This document shows, piece after piece, positions 24,721-36,700 of a stretch of DNA of 64,000 nt. The position numbers and the translations under genes were made by a program. Where the stretch lies: the NCBI GenBank assembly GCA_018398585.1, contig JAGTTD010000011.1, forward strand, positions 15,429,346-15,493,345, written 5' to 3'. The notes below the pieces were generated by a model. It was not told the origin of the DNA and ran no database searches. It was given only the letters and a program-made list of their open reading frames with translations. Within the stretch, counting starts at the first letter, position 1, and each line of letters starts with the position of its first letter. The stretch is from Simmondsia chinensis (taxonomy: Eukaryota > Streptophyta > Magnoliopsida > Caryophyllales > Simmondsiaceae).

Positions 24721-27700
24721 AAATAAATAAAATTTCTCCCGTTAGTCTAACCTTGCAAACTCAATTTGACCTCTAATTATATAGCATTGGAGTAGCAGAG
24801 GTAGTGGGGTAGAGTAGGGTAGTCCAGCTTCTTTGCTATCTTGAGTGTTCTAGGCCTTTAGGGTAGTCCAAAGTCGGCGCGCTTATGTGCGATCCGAGCT
24901 CTTGATTGACTAGCTGTTCATTAGCTTATTTGCAAGCTGCTATGTCTTTGCCTTTATTTGCCTAGCTTTGCCCTGCTTATATGCTTATTAGCTCTTATGC
25001 TGCCAAGTTGCCAGGATTCATTACTGTTGACAAGCTTTTCAGGTTGGGGGTCCTCGGAAACAGCCTCCCTTCTAGGCAACCCCCAGAAGGGGAAGGCTGC
25101 GTACATCTACCCCTGACCCCGCTTATGCGGGAGCCCTTGAGGCACCGGGTTGTTGTTGCTTGACACAAATGTATGTAAGTATGCCTACATGTATTTGAGT
25201 ATGTATGTATATGCATATGTATATGGCATGGAGTAGGGAGCAAGGAAATGAAAAAAATAAGTGGGAAGCAAGCATATGGCATGGAGTGGGGAGCAAGTAT
25301 AATATGGGATTGGAGTAGGGAGCAACCCCTCCTCCTAGAAGTAGCACTTTTAGCCAACTCCCAAATCATCCAACTCCACATTTTCTCCACCTAAATAATT
25401 AAGAACTGAGAATTGAAGGCCAGGAAAAGTAAGCTTATAATTTAGAATTTCAAGGGAGCCCTATTCCAACAAGTAAGTAACTTATTCGTTAACTCTTCCG
25501 CTCTTTTGTTAAAGTGTTTTGTTAAATTAATAGCTTCTTAAATTCTCAAAATACTTGCTTTGTACACCACAAGTTTACCCTCTATGTGTTTGAAATTAAA
25601 ATAGGATCAAACATCTTTGACTAAGTTTGTGAAACATGAAATTTGGCTATGATGCTTTGATATGTGGAATTTCGGAAATATGATTTGAATAAGCATCTTT
25701 GACTAAGTTTGTGAAATGTGAGATTTGGCTATATTATAATGCTTTGATTTATGGTATTTCAGAAATATGATTTGAATCATGTTCTATGAAATGCAAATAT
25801 GAAATATATTTCTTATACTTTGTTTTGTGGGTTGTGCCCTACGATGACGGGGAAAGACATTTCTGAGCCCTCGATGGGGAATTATACCATCTCTGTTATT
25901 CGTGCACCACTTGGAACGTTCCTCTAAACCCCTAGTTGGCCGGGGATCCATTTATGAAGCCAATTCTGAGCCCAGTTGCAGGGATTATAAGCAGCCACAA
26001 CCAAGAGGCTTAAGGCCTAAGAGTTCAGTTGATGTGTTCCTAAGTTTTCAGAATTAGTTTTTAGTAAACTATTTCAGTTATGTTTTGATGTGTTCATGTC
26101 TTTGAAATAATGCTTGATCCTTATTTTGTTAACGGATTTGTTACCTGCTGAGCTTTAAGCTCACTCTGTTGTTTAACAATTTCAGATAACGCATAGTAAG
26201 CTAGATTCGAGAAAATTCAAGGGACTCTCCTTTCTACGTGATTGAAGTGGTTACAGCCTTAGAAGATCTTCGTTATATTTTATGAGTTAGCAGTTCAGTT
26301 ATATAGAATATGTTTACTTTTGGAAGTCTTAGCCATTGTTTTGGGTTTTGAACTTCAAGGGAATATATGTTACCCATTGTATTATCAGGCATATTTAGAA
26401 TAAAGGTTCTTAGTGTCTCACCTACGATGACCATTGGTTCCCTTGTTGGCTTATAAGTCATTGGCCCTTTGTTTGCTATACTTGGGGTCATGACAAGAAT
26501 GGTATCAGAGCATGGTTCTGGCTTAGTGGGTTTTTTAGTACTGAAACTTTTGGGCACGCACTCCTTTAGAATTTGCAATACTATCTCCTTCTTACTAAAG
26601 TTCGGCTTATTATGTTTTCATAGGGTAGAATACATTGTGAAAAGAGGAAAATGTGAGTTCTGTGTGAGCTTTGTTAGGGTGTCCTGGGTAGGGGGAGATA
26701 GTGAGGAATCCATCTCAGTTCGCTACCTCTCCTCTATGGGCAGATCTGCCACTAGATCAATCCTACTCTTGCTGTGTTGTCAACTTACTTCCTCCCACCC
26801 CTCCACTATTTGATAGCCTACAACAGGAAGCTATTCACCACTTTGTTAGTCTTTTGTTAAGGGATCTCCCACCCTATTTTTATCTTTAATTGAGAAAAAT
26901 TATGCTACATATCATGGGTTTGGTTTAGGTTTGACTTGAAAATTTGAACTTGATTTGGAAATTTGGATTTCGGTTAGGTTGAGGTGTAATCTGGATTAAG
27001 GGTTTAATTTGGAGGCAATCTCCGTTTATTAGACTTGAAAGTATCCTCGAATTTTGGTTTGGCTAGGAAGTCATTTCAGGTCGGGGTTTGACTTGGAATT
27101 CATTTGGATTGGGGTCCGATTCAGGCTTAAATTTGATTGGAATGTCATTTGATTTTGAGTTTAACTTAGAAGACATTTCGGTTTAGGCTTGCCATTTAGG
27201 ATTTGAAATTGACATGGGATTCACTTTGAATTTGGATTTGACATAGAAGTCAACTTGGCTTTGGAATTTGGGTTTGAGTTTATGTTTGACATATGAGTCA
27301 TTTTGTACTTTGGTTTGGCATGGAAACTCTTTTGAATTAGGATTTGACATAAAAGTCGATTCTAGATTAAGCATGACATAAATGTCTATTTAGGTTTAAG
27401 TGTGATATGGAAGTCAATTTGAGATTTGGGTTATTTTAATTTGAGTTTAAGCTCAATGGAAATAAACTTGGATTTTGGGTACAAAATGGAATTTAATTTG
27501 GGTTTAAGCTGACATGGAAGTGGTCCTTTTTGAATTTGGTTTGACATGGGAATATTTTTGGATTTGGTTTTAACATGTAAGTTGTTTTGAATTTGGACCG
27601 GACATAGAGATTGAATATGTGGGAATTTTGGGCTACAAAGATTCAAAGATAATGATCGATCCCGTAAATCAAATTGTTGCTAAAGGTTGCATAGGAGACA

Positions 27701-30700
27701 TTAGACGAGAAAGCTATACCTATTGCTATCCCAATACTTCGGAAGTAGTATCCGAGTCTAGGTAGTTGTGATTGGTGTTAGAGTTGCACAGTAGAAGGGT
27801 GGTGGATGGAGGAGTGTATGAATTGGCAGTGTTGATCCAAAGTTCAAGACCTTCATATTGTTAGGTCAAAGAGTTTTTCATGCTTTAAAGAGATGTTGCA
27901 AAGACATTGTTAAGATATAATTTCGTCAATCGTGAACAAAAAGAATAATAGTGCGTATTGCACACTATTGCTTGTCATAGGATATCATTAAAAAAAAAAA
28001 AGGAACATATCCAGTGCCTCAAGGGCTCCCGCCTATGCAGGGTCGGGGGCGGATGTACGCAGCCTTCCCCCTTCAGGGTGTCAACCTGAAGAGAGGCTGT
28101 TTCCCAGTACCCCTAACCCGAGGGTGAGGACCTCCTAGGAGGTCACCCTTCTTGGTACCACTCTCGCCCAAGCACGCTTAGCTTTGGAGTTCTAATGCGA
28201 TCCGGTGACGGCGTGTTAGTGCCCTCTTTGTCATAGGATATCATGTTTGCTTTAATTTAGAAGTTGTAAAGTGAATCTAATATACCAAAGAGGGCACCAA
28301 CATGCCGTCACCGGATCCCATTAGAACTCCAAAGCTAAGCGTGCTTGGGCGAGAGTGGTAGCAAGATGGGTGACCTCCTTGGAAGTCCTCACCCTCGGGT
28401 TGGGGGGCATTGGGAAACAACCTCTCTTCAGGTTAACACCCTGAAGAGGGAAGGCTGCGTACATCCGCCCCCCCAGACCCTGCATAGGCGGGAGCCCTAG
28501 AGGCACTGGGTATGTTCCTTTAAAGTGAATCTAATATGAAACAAATACCCAAATTTATTTGAAAATGAATGTAAGTTTTGAGGATGAAACTCTTCTTAAG
28601 GAGGGGAGGATGTAAGAAATTGAAATTTAAAAATAAATAAATAAAATTTCCCCCATTAGTCTAACCTTTCGTATTTAGCAAACTCAATTTGACCTCTAAT
28701 TATATATCATATTATGCTTGACACAAATGTATATAAGTATGCCTACATGTATTTGAGTATGTATGTATATGCATATGTATATGGCATGAAGTAGGGAGCA
28801 AGGAAATAAAAAAAATAAGTGGGGAGCAAGCATATGGCATGGAGTGGGGAGCAAGTATAATTGATAGAGATTAAGCATCCCTGTGCCTAATCGAGGGATT
28901 CCTAAGCATCCCTGTGCCTAGGAGGACGGGGTTGAACAGCCCTATGCCCAACCAACTAAGTATCCCTGTACTTAGTTTTAAGCAGCCATGTGCTTAAGAA
29001 AATAGAAAAGGACTGAATTTTTATTCTTAGGCTTTGTTTACATCGGTATTTATAGAAAACAAACTAGAATCTTAAGGCAAAATAAACTCTTAAATGGATT
29101 ATAACAAAGAAAGTTAATAAAATCAAACTCTATCCTAAAATATCCTAACTAATGATATATTCTAAAATAATCCTAACTAATAATATATTCTAAAAGATAG
29201 ATTTTACAACTATTCAAATTCCTAATAATTATCCTAAATCTCCATCTTGATCCTTTCTCCTCTATCTTTATCATTCTCCCCTGGTGGCAAAAAATGCGAC
29301 CTCGAGTTTTGTAATGCCGTAGGATGAATTGAATGAAAGACCAAAAGAGCAACTTCAAGGCGAAACACAACAGAGCAAATTGACCATTTTCAATCTTCTC
29401 TAATCAATGTAGCATTATGATCAAGGAATGAGTGTTTTGATCAAAATAAGTGTCATCAGGAATAATGAAGTCAATATGCTCAACCTCATTAACAATCATC
29501 TGATCTTTAGCTAGAACTACTTGATGTGTTTTTCTGTGTCTATCAAAATTTAATATAAAACCCTATCTATTAAAGACACCTAAATTGAAGTGTAGGGTGA
29601 GAGGGTGTCGAACCACAGGGACTAAGAGTGCGTGAATTTTTTCGATGACTTAAATTGATTTGAATAAAATTGAGAGGTTTTTGTGTTAATTAATCTAGAA
29701 AGCAACAATTAAACTAAAGTAATCTACTACTAATCGGGAACGTGTATTAAATTGGAACCTAGGGTTTCGAATCCATCGTTAGCCAATTACTTTTGCGTGA
29801 AATTTTAACTTAGGATTATTAATTGTTACACGGGTAGTGGTTTAGGCTACAAGCTTCAACCTACTAAAATAATATTGTTAGTATTACGTATTGACCCTAT
29901 CTAACTAAAGCATAAGGAAAATAGGCTATGCCTAACGTATTGTTAATTATTACGTATTAACCTTATCTAACTAAAGCATAGGGAAGATAGGCTTTAATTA
30001 ACAATTCGGTTAATACTATTGCTTGATTAATTAATCCTAAGGCTACAAGCACAAAGAATTAATTTATAAATATCAATATCAACAATTAAAGGTTACAAAC
30101 TCAATAATCATATCAATTGAATAAACAATAAAAATATAATACTTCAAGTATTTATCCCAACCAAGCAATTCATGTAAACAATCAAATTAACCCAAATTAA
30201 AAGTAAACAAAAGTAAAGGCTAAGATTTCATCTAATTCCAAAGAGCAAGTTAGCTCTCCATCAAGGATGATCCGGTGAAGAAGAAGTTGAACAAACTCAT
30301 GTTGATCTCCACGTTAATTTCGCTCTCGTTCCAATTTAACGAAAAATTAAAATAAAGAAAAGAAAGAAAAAGGAAAAGAAAGAACCAGACGAAGGAGAGA
30401 GAGAGAAGAGCGCAGCGGCGGTCAAGAGCCCCCGAACCAGTGACCCTCAACTCTCGTTCGTCCTCCTCCTCTTATAATCGAACCTAGGGAAACCCTAAGT
30501 CGGTGCTGGTGGTCGGGCCAGAGTCTGGTGTTTGTCGAATATGGATGTTGAACAGGGCCTGCGTTGCTGTTGTTGGGCCGGAGGTCTGGTGCTGGTGGTC
30601 GTGCCGGAGTCTGGTGTTGGTCGAGCTGGGTCGAGTTGGGTCGGTGATGGTGGTGACAGAGTGCTGGGCTGCTGCTGTTGGGCTGGCGGTGTGAACAGGG

Positions 30701-33700
30701 CTGTTTGGGCCTGCGCTAGTAGCTTAGGTTGAAGATGATGAACAGTGCCGGCTCGGGTACTGTAGCGGTGCGGGTCGAGCTTTTACGTTCTTGTCTCGAA
30801 TCTCGATTGACTTGATTTAATTGTTTACGCATCGAATTGTCTTATTTTGCACCAACATTTGACAATTTTCGGAACTTTAATTTCAAACCTGTTAAACATA
30901 AAAATTGCCAAAATGAGTGTAGAACTATAATTAAATAGGTGCAAAATAATTAAAATAGCAATTAAAAAATGCATAAATATGGGACGCATCACTACTCCAT
31001 TGCAATCATCTTCCTCCACTGGTTGAAGGACGTGATGCTCCTCTTCATTGATTCATCGCTCGGGTTCATTTGCATTAGTTAGTTCTTTAAGATCAAATGT
31101 AACTTCTTCAAAATCGTGCTCTTCAAAATCATGCTCTTCTATGGGTTCAGTTGTAATAGGCACCACTGGACGTATGCTACCAACCACCTTACTGTATTTG
31201 TCCAAGGAAATACCATAAAATTCCACCAAGTAACCAAGGCACGATTTAAGTCTTTCGGCGGTTCTTTTGATTACTCCTTTCACAAGCCTTCAAGTAATAG
31301 ATAAGACTTCATTATTGCCCTTCTTAATAATCTCTAAGATGCATAACAGCAGCTCGAGTGATACATCATCAATATAAGATCAATGTCATAATCATCTCCA
31401 TATCAAAAAACACAGAGCCATCATGAAAGTATCTTAACGATCTAAAGAAGTGATGAAACATCTCTAGGATCAAGGCATCACATTTAAGATCTAACATCAT
31501 TAAACAAGATCTTGAGAGTGCCATAACTTCGAGAATCCTAACTCTCTTGTTGAAGGATCTATTAGACATATCAAATAATTTCTCGAAATCATTTGGTCAT
31601 CATCATAAGGTGTATTAGGAGCTGTAATCCTTGTAATTTCGCAGAGGCAAGCATCAACTGTAACTTTGATATCAAGATCATGATGTCTCAATAGTTGGTC
31701 ACTCACTAATGTTTTCATTAATGGAGAAAGTGCATCCTTTATGGACTTCAACAATGACAATTCTACTTTGACAAGACGTGCCAAAGTAGTATTGAGTAAT
31801 GAGAGGAGCTCATTGTCTAAATTTGGAGGGCTAGTAAGAAGTTGATTTCCAGTGGTCTCAAGATTTTTCTCAAACTTACTTATCGTTCTCTAACTAAAAA
31901 AGGACCCTTTCTAATTTAAATGAGAGCATGAAGGCCTAACCTTCTCTTCTACCCCAAAATAACCCAAAATAGGGTTTCTGACTGGGTGGGCTCAACCACA
32001 ACTGACGCAAGGGTCGATGGCAGCGGAGGTGAGCGACGATGGTGGTGGCAGAGAGCTAAAGTCGCGGTGAATGGCAGCTGTTTTTTGGGAGTTAGGGCTT
32101 TGTTTTAAATAATGGTTTTCTGATGAGGGTTTAGGCCGGTGGTAGTGTCGGTCGATCAACAGCAATTGCGGTTTAATGGTGTGCGAAGGGGCTGTAGGCT
32201 GCTAGGGTTCCTGCGAAGGTGATTTTATTTTATTTTTGAAATCGGTGGAAATAGATGATGGTGGATATGGGGGCAGTGATGATTGGAAAAGGGCAGCGAT
32301 GATGGTGAACGGTGATGATGGTGGCGGTGGCAACAGAAGCGGTGGATTGAAACTTGCTCTGATACCAATTTGATAGAGATTAAGCATCCCTTTGCCTAAT
32401 CAAGGGATTCCTAAGCATCCTTATGCCTAGGAGGACAGTTGAACAGTCCTGTGCCCAACCAACTAAGTATCCCTGTACTTAGTTTTAAGCAGCCATGTGC
32501 TTAAGAAAATAGAAAAGGACTGAATTTTTATTCAATAGTATAATGATCTGCCTTTAGGCTTTGTTTACATCGGTATTTATAGAAAACAAACTAGAATCTT
32601 AAGGCAAAATAAACTCTTAAATGGATAATAACAAAGAAAGCTAATAAAATCCAACTCTATCCTAAAAAATCCTAACTAATGATATATTCTAAAATAATCC
32701 TAACTAATAATATACTCTAAAAGATAGATTTTTACAACAATTCAAATTCCTAATAATTATCGTAAATCTCCATCTTGATCCTTTCTCCTCTATCTCTATC
32801 AATAATATGGGATTGGAGTGGGGAGCAACCCCTCCTTCTATGAGTAGCACTTTTAGCCAACTCCCAAATCATCCAACTCTGCATTTTCTCCACCTAAAAT
32901 AATTAAGAATTGAGAATTGAAGGCTAGGAAAAGTAAGCTTATAATTTAGAATTTCAAGGGAGCTCTATTCCAACAAGTAAGTAACTTATTCGTTAACTCT
33001 TCTGCTCTTTTGTTAAAGTGTTTTGTTATGTAAATAGCTTCTTAAATTCTCAAAATACTTGCTTTGTACACCACATGTTTACCCTCTATGTGTTTGAAAT
33101 TAAAATAGGATCAAACATCTTTGACTAAGTTTGTGAAACATGGAATTTGGCTATGATGCTTTGATATGTGGAATTTCGAAAATATGATTTGAATAAGCAT
33201 CTTTGAATAAGTTTGTGAAATGTGAGATTTGGCTATGTTATAATGCTTTGATTTATGGTATTTCGGAAATATGATTTGAATCATGTTCTATGAAATGCAA
33301 ATATGAAATATATTTCTTATACTTTGTTTTGTGGGTTGTGCCTTACGATGACGGGGAAAGACATCTCTGCTCGATGGGGGATTATACCATCTCTGTTATT
33401 AGTGCACTACTGGGAACATTCCTCTGAACCCGTAGTTGGTCGCAGACCTATTTATGAAGCCAATTCTGAGCCCAGTTGCGGGGATTATATGCAGCCACAA
33501 CCAAGAGGCTTAAGGCCTAAGTGTTCAGTCGATGTGTTCTTAAGTTTCCGAATAAATTTTAGTAAGCAACTTTGGTTATGCTTTTGAAATGTGTTTCGTG
33601 TCTTTTAAATAATGCTTGGTTCTTGTTTTTGTTGGGGGATTTGTTACTTGCTGAGCTTTAAGCTCACTCTGTTGTTTAACAATTTCAGATAACGCATAGT

Positions 33701-36700
33701 AAGCTGGATTCGAGAAAATTCAAGGGACTCTCCTCTCTACATGATTGAAGTGGTTACAGCCTTAGAAGATCTTCGTTTACATTTTATGAGTTAGCAGTTC
33801 AGTTATATAGAATATGTTTACTTTTGGAAGTCTTAGCCATTGTTTTGGGTTTTAAACTTCAAGGGAATATATGTTACCCATTGTATTATCAGGCATATTT
33901 AGAATAAAGGTTCTTAGTGTCTCACCTACGATGACCATTGGTTCCCTTGTTAGCTTATAAGTCATTGGCCCTTTGTTTGCTATACGTGGGGTCGTGACAG
34001 CGTAGAGCTGGAGTAGTTACTGAACACTAGATTATTGTTTCCAAATAAATATTAAGCTCAAAAAGTAAACAAATTAAAGCATGAGGATAGCTTCTTAAAT
34101 CCAGCTAGTAACTATATTTACTTTCCCTTTTGAACTTAGATAATGTTTGTTCATATTTCTTGTCTTTAACGAAAAGACAAGAATAATAAACAAACATTAG
34201 TGTTCTGGATTTCTGTTATTTGACTCTCATTGCATCCACTCTTTGCGTGTAATTTGAAAATTGGGATTGATGTAATCAAATTTGCATTGGTATTACAGGG
34301 CTAAAAGATATCCAATTAAATTGGAAAGCAAGAATGTAGTCCTGTACCAAGGGAGCAAAGTTTTACATGTTTATCTTGATACCTCCTGGGAGAAGGAATC
34401 ATGGTGTGAAGCTCTTCGTGTTGCTTCATGTGATGACAAAGAAAGACTAGAATGGTTTTCGAAATTGAATGAAGAGTTCCATAAATATTTGAGATCCTTA
34501 ATTGAAAGCTACCCTTCTCTTGTAAAACCTTGCACGAATTTTCATGCAAGCTCTCTAAATAAGGCTAACAGACTTGATGGACCTCCATCAAAGGTCCGAC
34601 AATTATGGAAAAAACTTGCAAAGAAAGCTTCCTTGCCCAGCCATGACGAGAGAAGACTTGACACGAAATCTGGTTCTTTCCAAGATTCTTTTGTGGTCCC
34701 TGATGCTGTGAAGACTTCGTTTAGGGGCACAGTTGCAAACGAGTGTACAGAAGATGATTCTTTGTCTTCATCATGTGCGTCCATTCGCTCTGGAAATGCA
34801 AGTCTTGTATCTGAGATCCCTGATGGAGATGTTGATGAGAAATTTGTTGTTGATGAGGGGACACTCTGCTGGAATTTGTTAATTTCTAGGCTATTCTTTG
34901 ATGCTAAGAGCAATGTGAGCATAAAAAGTTCTTTGAAAGAAAGGATTCAGGTACCCTTTTATTTTGGTTACGCAATTGCATTTTACTTTTCCGGGCACGA
35001 ATTTGAGCATTTATTACAAACATTGTTTTGTTTAATTTTGTTCTTGCGTTGTTATTAAAAAATATATATACAAAATGCCCTTGTTTTTAATACCTTGTAA
35101 ACTCGGAATTTAATGAAACTGCATTATAGCAAGTAGGTTACGTGATACAGATTTCGGTTATGATATGTATACCATTGTTGCAGTACGCCGGAGCTGGCGA
35201 GTCTACTTTAACAGAAGTTCACGAGATTAGGAGTGTAGAGAAAGTGTTCATATTAAAATATAATAGGCATATATCGAAAACCACTGAAATGCCATCAATT
35301 GGACCGTTGAAACATGACATCTTAAAGTCAAGACTAAGAAATGACCCAAAAAGTTAAATATTTTAGTGGGTTAGAATATGAAAATTGAGCCCAAAATATA
35401 AAAAATTCTCTTCTTTTGGTGATATAATCAACCAACAACTAATTTGATAATGCTAGAAAAATGAGTCGGCCTCAACAGATATCTTATTCAAAGACTCAAT
35501 TATTGTTTAAACTGACTTTTCCTTGGGTTTGATATGCATTTCAAAATGTGAATCTAACATCGAAATGCCGAATTGGGATTCTGAGTATGAAACGTTGTTA
35601 TTTTTGGCAAGCAACTATGATGTGTGCATTATTTAAACAGAAAACCTATCTCACCAGTTAACTGGTTTTTGCCTTTTTCTCTGTGTGGTTTGAACCCTCC
35701 ACCTTTTCCCTCCTTTTCCGTGATTGGATAAAATTTCGTCAATAATAAGATATAGATGCGTCCTGTGTCTTTCCAGATGCCATTTTGATGCTGTTTCTTT
35801 CATACTGGTATGACAGAGAATGTTGTCAAACATGCGAATTCCCAGTTACATTGGTGAAGTGACATGCGGTGACATAGATCTTGGTGATTTACCCCCTTAT
35901 ATCAATGGCATGAGGGCTGTTCCAATGGACATGAATGATGTTTGGGCCTTAGAAGTGGACATTGAATATTCTGGTGGGTTGGTTTTGTATATTGAAACAA
36001 GGCTTGAAGTTCGCGAACTAGATCTTCAGGATGTCATGGTAGATCAGAATGTGGAAACAAACTCTGTTAAGGAGGTAACATCAGATCTTTTGGAGGATTT
36101 TGAGCAGTTTGACAAGGACTTGAAGCATTCTAATAGGGCTACTAATTCAACAGGGCAGGATGAAGTAAATCCAAAAGTTGGTGAGTACTGAATTAAATTT
36201 TAGATATATATCATTGTCATTCAAGCTTTTATCTGGAATGCACATTTCATTTGCTCTCTCTCTCTCTCTCTCTATGTGCGTGTTGTTTATACCATTATAA
36301 ATAATGCGCTTATTTTTTAGTCCACTAAATTTGGCGGAAAATGGAAAGTTCTGATGAGTAACATCATTAATATGAAGCTTTTTTGGGGAGGTCTCATTTG
36401 TTATCACAGAATCATGAATATTTGATCATGTAATGATGCTATTGAGAATACTTAACTATATTTCTGTGTGTTATGGGATGGGAGGATATGTTATATGAAT
36501 ATAGGGATTATTCAGAAGGTTTTCCTTGAGATATGCTTTCGAATATATTTGTTAGCTGTCGTAGTACTATTGATGTCACCTTAGGGGATGTAACCTAATA
36601 AAGGCTATTACATAGTGATACGGTGAATTAGTTGTCATAAAATTGTTCATTACATGACCCACCAGGGCTTTGCCTCAGTGATAGGAGACAAGTGAGGGGA

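Larger units (their letters stand above)
28862..32801 (-). mobile_element. LTR retrotransposon LTR-B carrying captured PDS5 sequence
   Basis: A perfect ATAAT duplication (28857-28861 and 32802-32806). LTRs start TGATAGAGATTAAGCATCC and end TATCA. GCTCTGATACCA beside the right LTR is a reversed initiator-tRNA primer site, and TTCTCCCCT beside the left LTR a reversed polypurine tract, so it is minus strand. The 3.1 kb interior lacks gag and pol but has PDS5-like sequence, and is split by a solo LTR (29522-30991). It is non-autonomous and inserted in LTR-A's 3' LTR. Confidence 0.93.
24670..33999 (+). mobile_element. Non-coding LTR retrotransposon LTR-A with nested insertions
   Basis: A perfect 5-bp duplication GCGTA (24665-24669 and 34000-34004) bounds LTRs that start TGTAAGAAA and end TGACA. 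The primer site TGGTATCAGAGC is at 26500-26511 and the polypurine tract AAGGAGGGGAGGA at 28598-28610, so it is plus strand. The interior, about 2.1 kb, has no gag or pol, only degenerate repeats and two SINEs, so this is a LARD-type passenger. With insertions removed, both LTRs are about 1.45 kb. It lies in sense orientation within intron 2. Confidence 0.95.
28611..33999 (+). repeat. LTR-A 3' LTR, split by LTR-B
   Basis: Continuous with the 5' LTR once 28862-32801 and one ATAAT are removed. It ends CGTGACA followed by the GCGTA duplication. Differences from the 5' LTR are mostly single-base changes and short indels. Confidence 0.92.
23984..34298 (+). other. Intron 2 (10.3 kb), mostly one nested retrotransposon complex
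   Basis: GT at 23984, AG at 34297-34298. LTR-A with everything nested in it fills 24670-33999, leaving about 0.7 kb before and 0.3 kb after as original intron. A pyrimidine-rich stretch with a C run lies at 24149-24200. Confidence 0.85.

Noticed and set aside
27989..28520. Possible functional 5S rRNA genes.
   Set aside because: The 5' end and 3' third do not match 5S rRNA, no T-run terminator follows the 5S part, and each copy is bounded by insertion duplications.
30250..30732. Frames rich in Val/Gly/Trp near 30.5 kb.
   Set aside because: Inside the solo LTR, no homology recognised, overlapping frames on both strands.
35142..35357. Open frame after a TTGTTGCAG in intron 3, considered as an extra exon.
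   Set aside because: No fitting donor follows, and exons 3 and 4 already join in phase to give a sequence matching the family.
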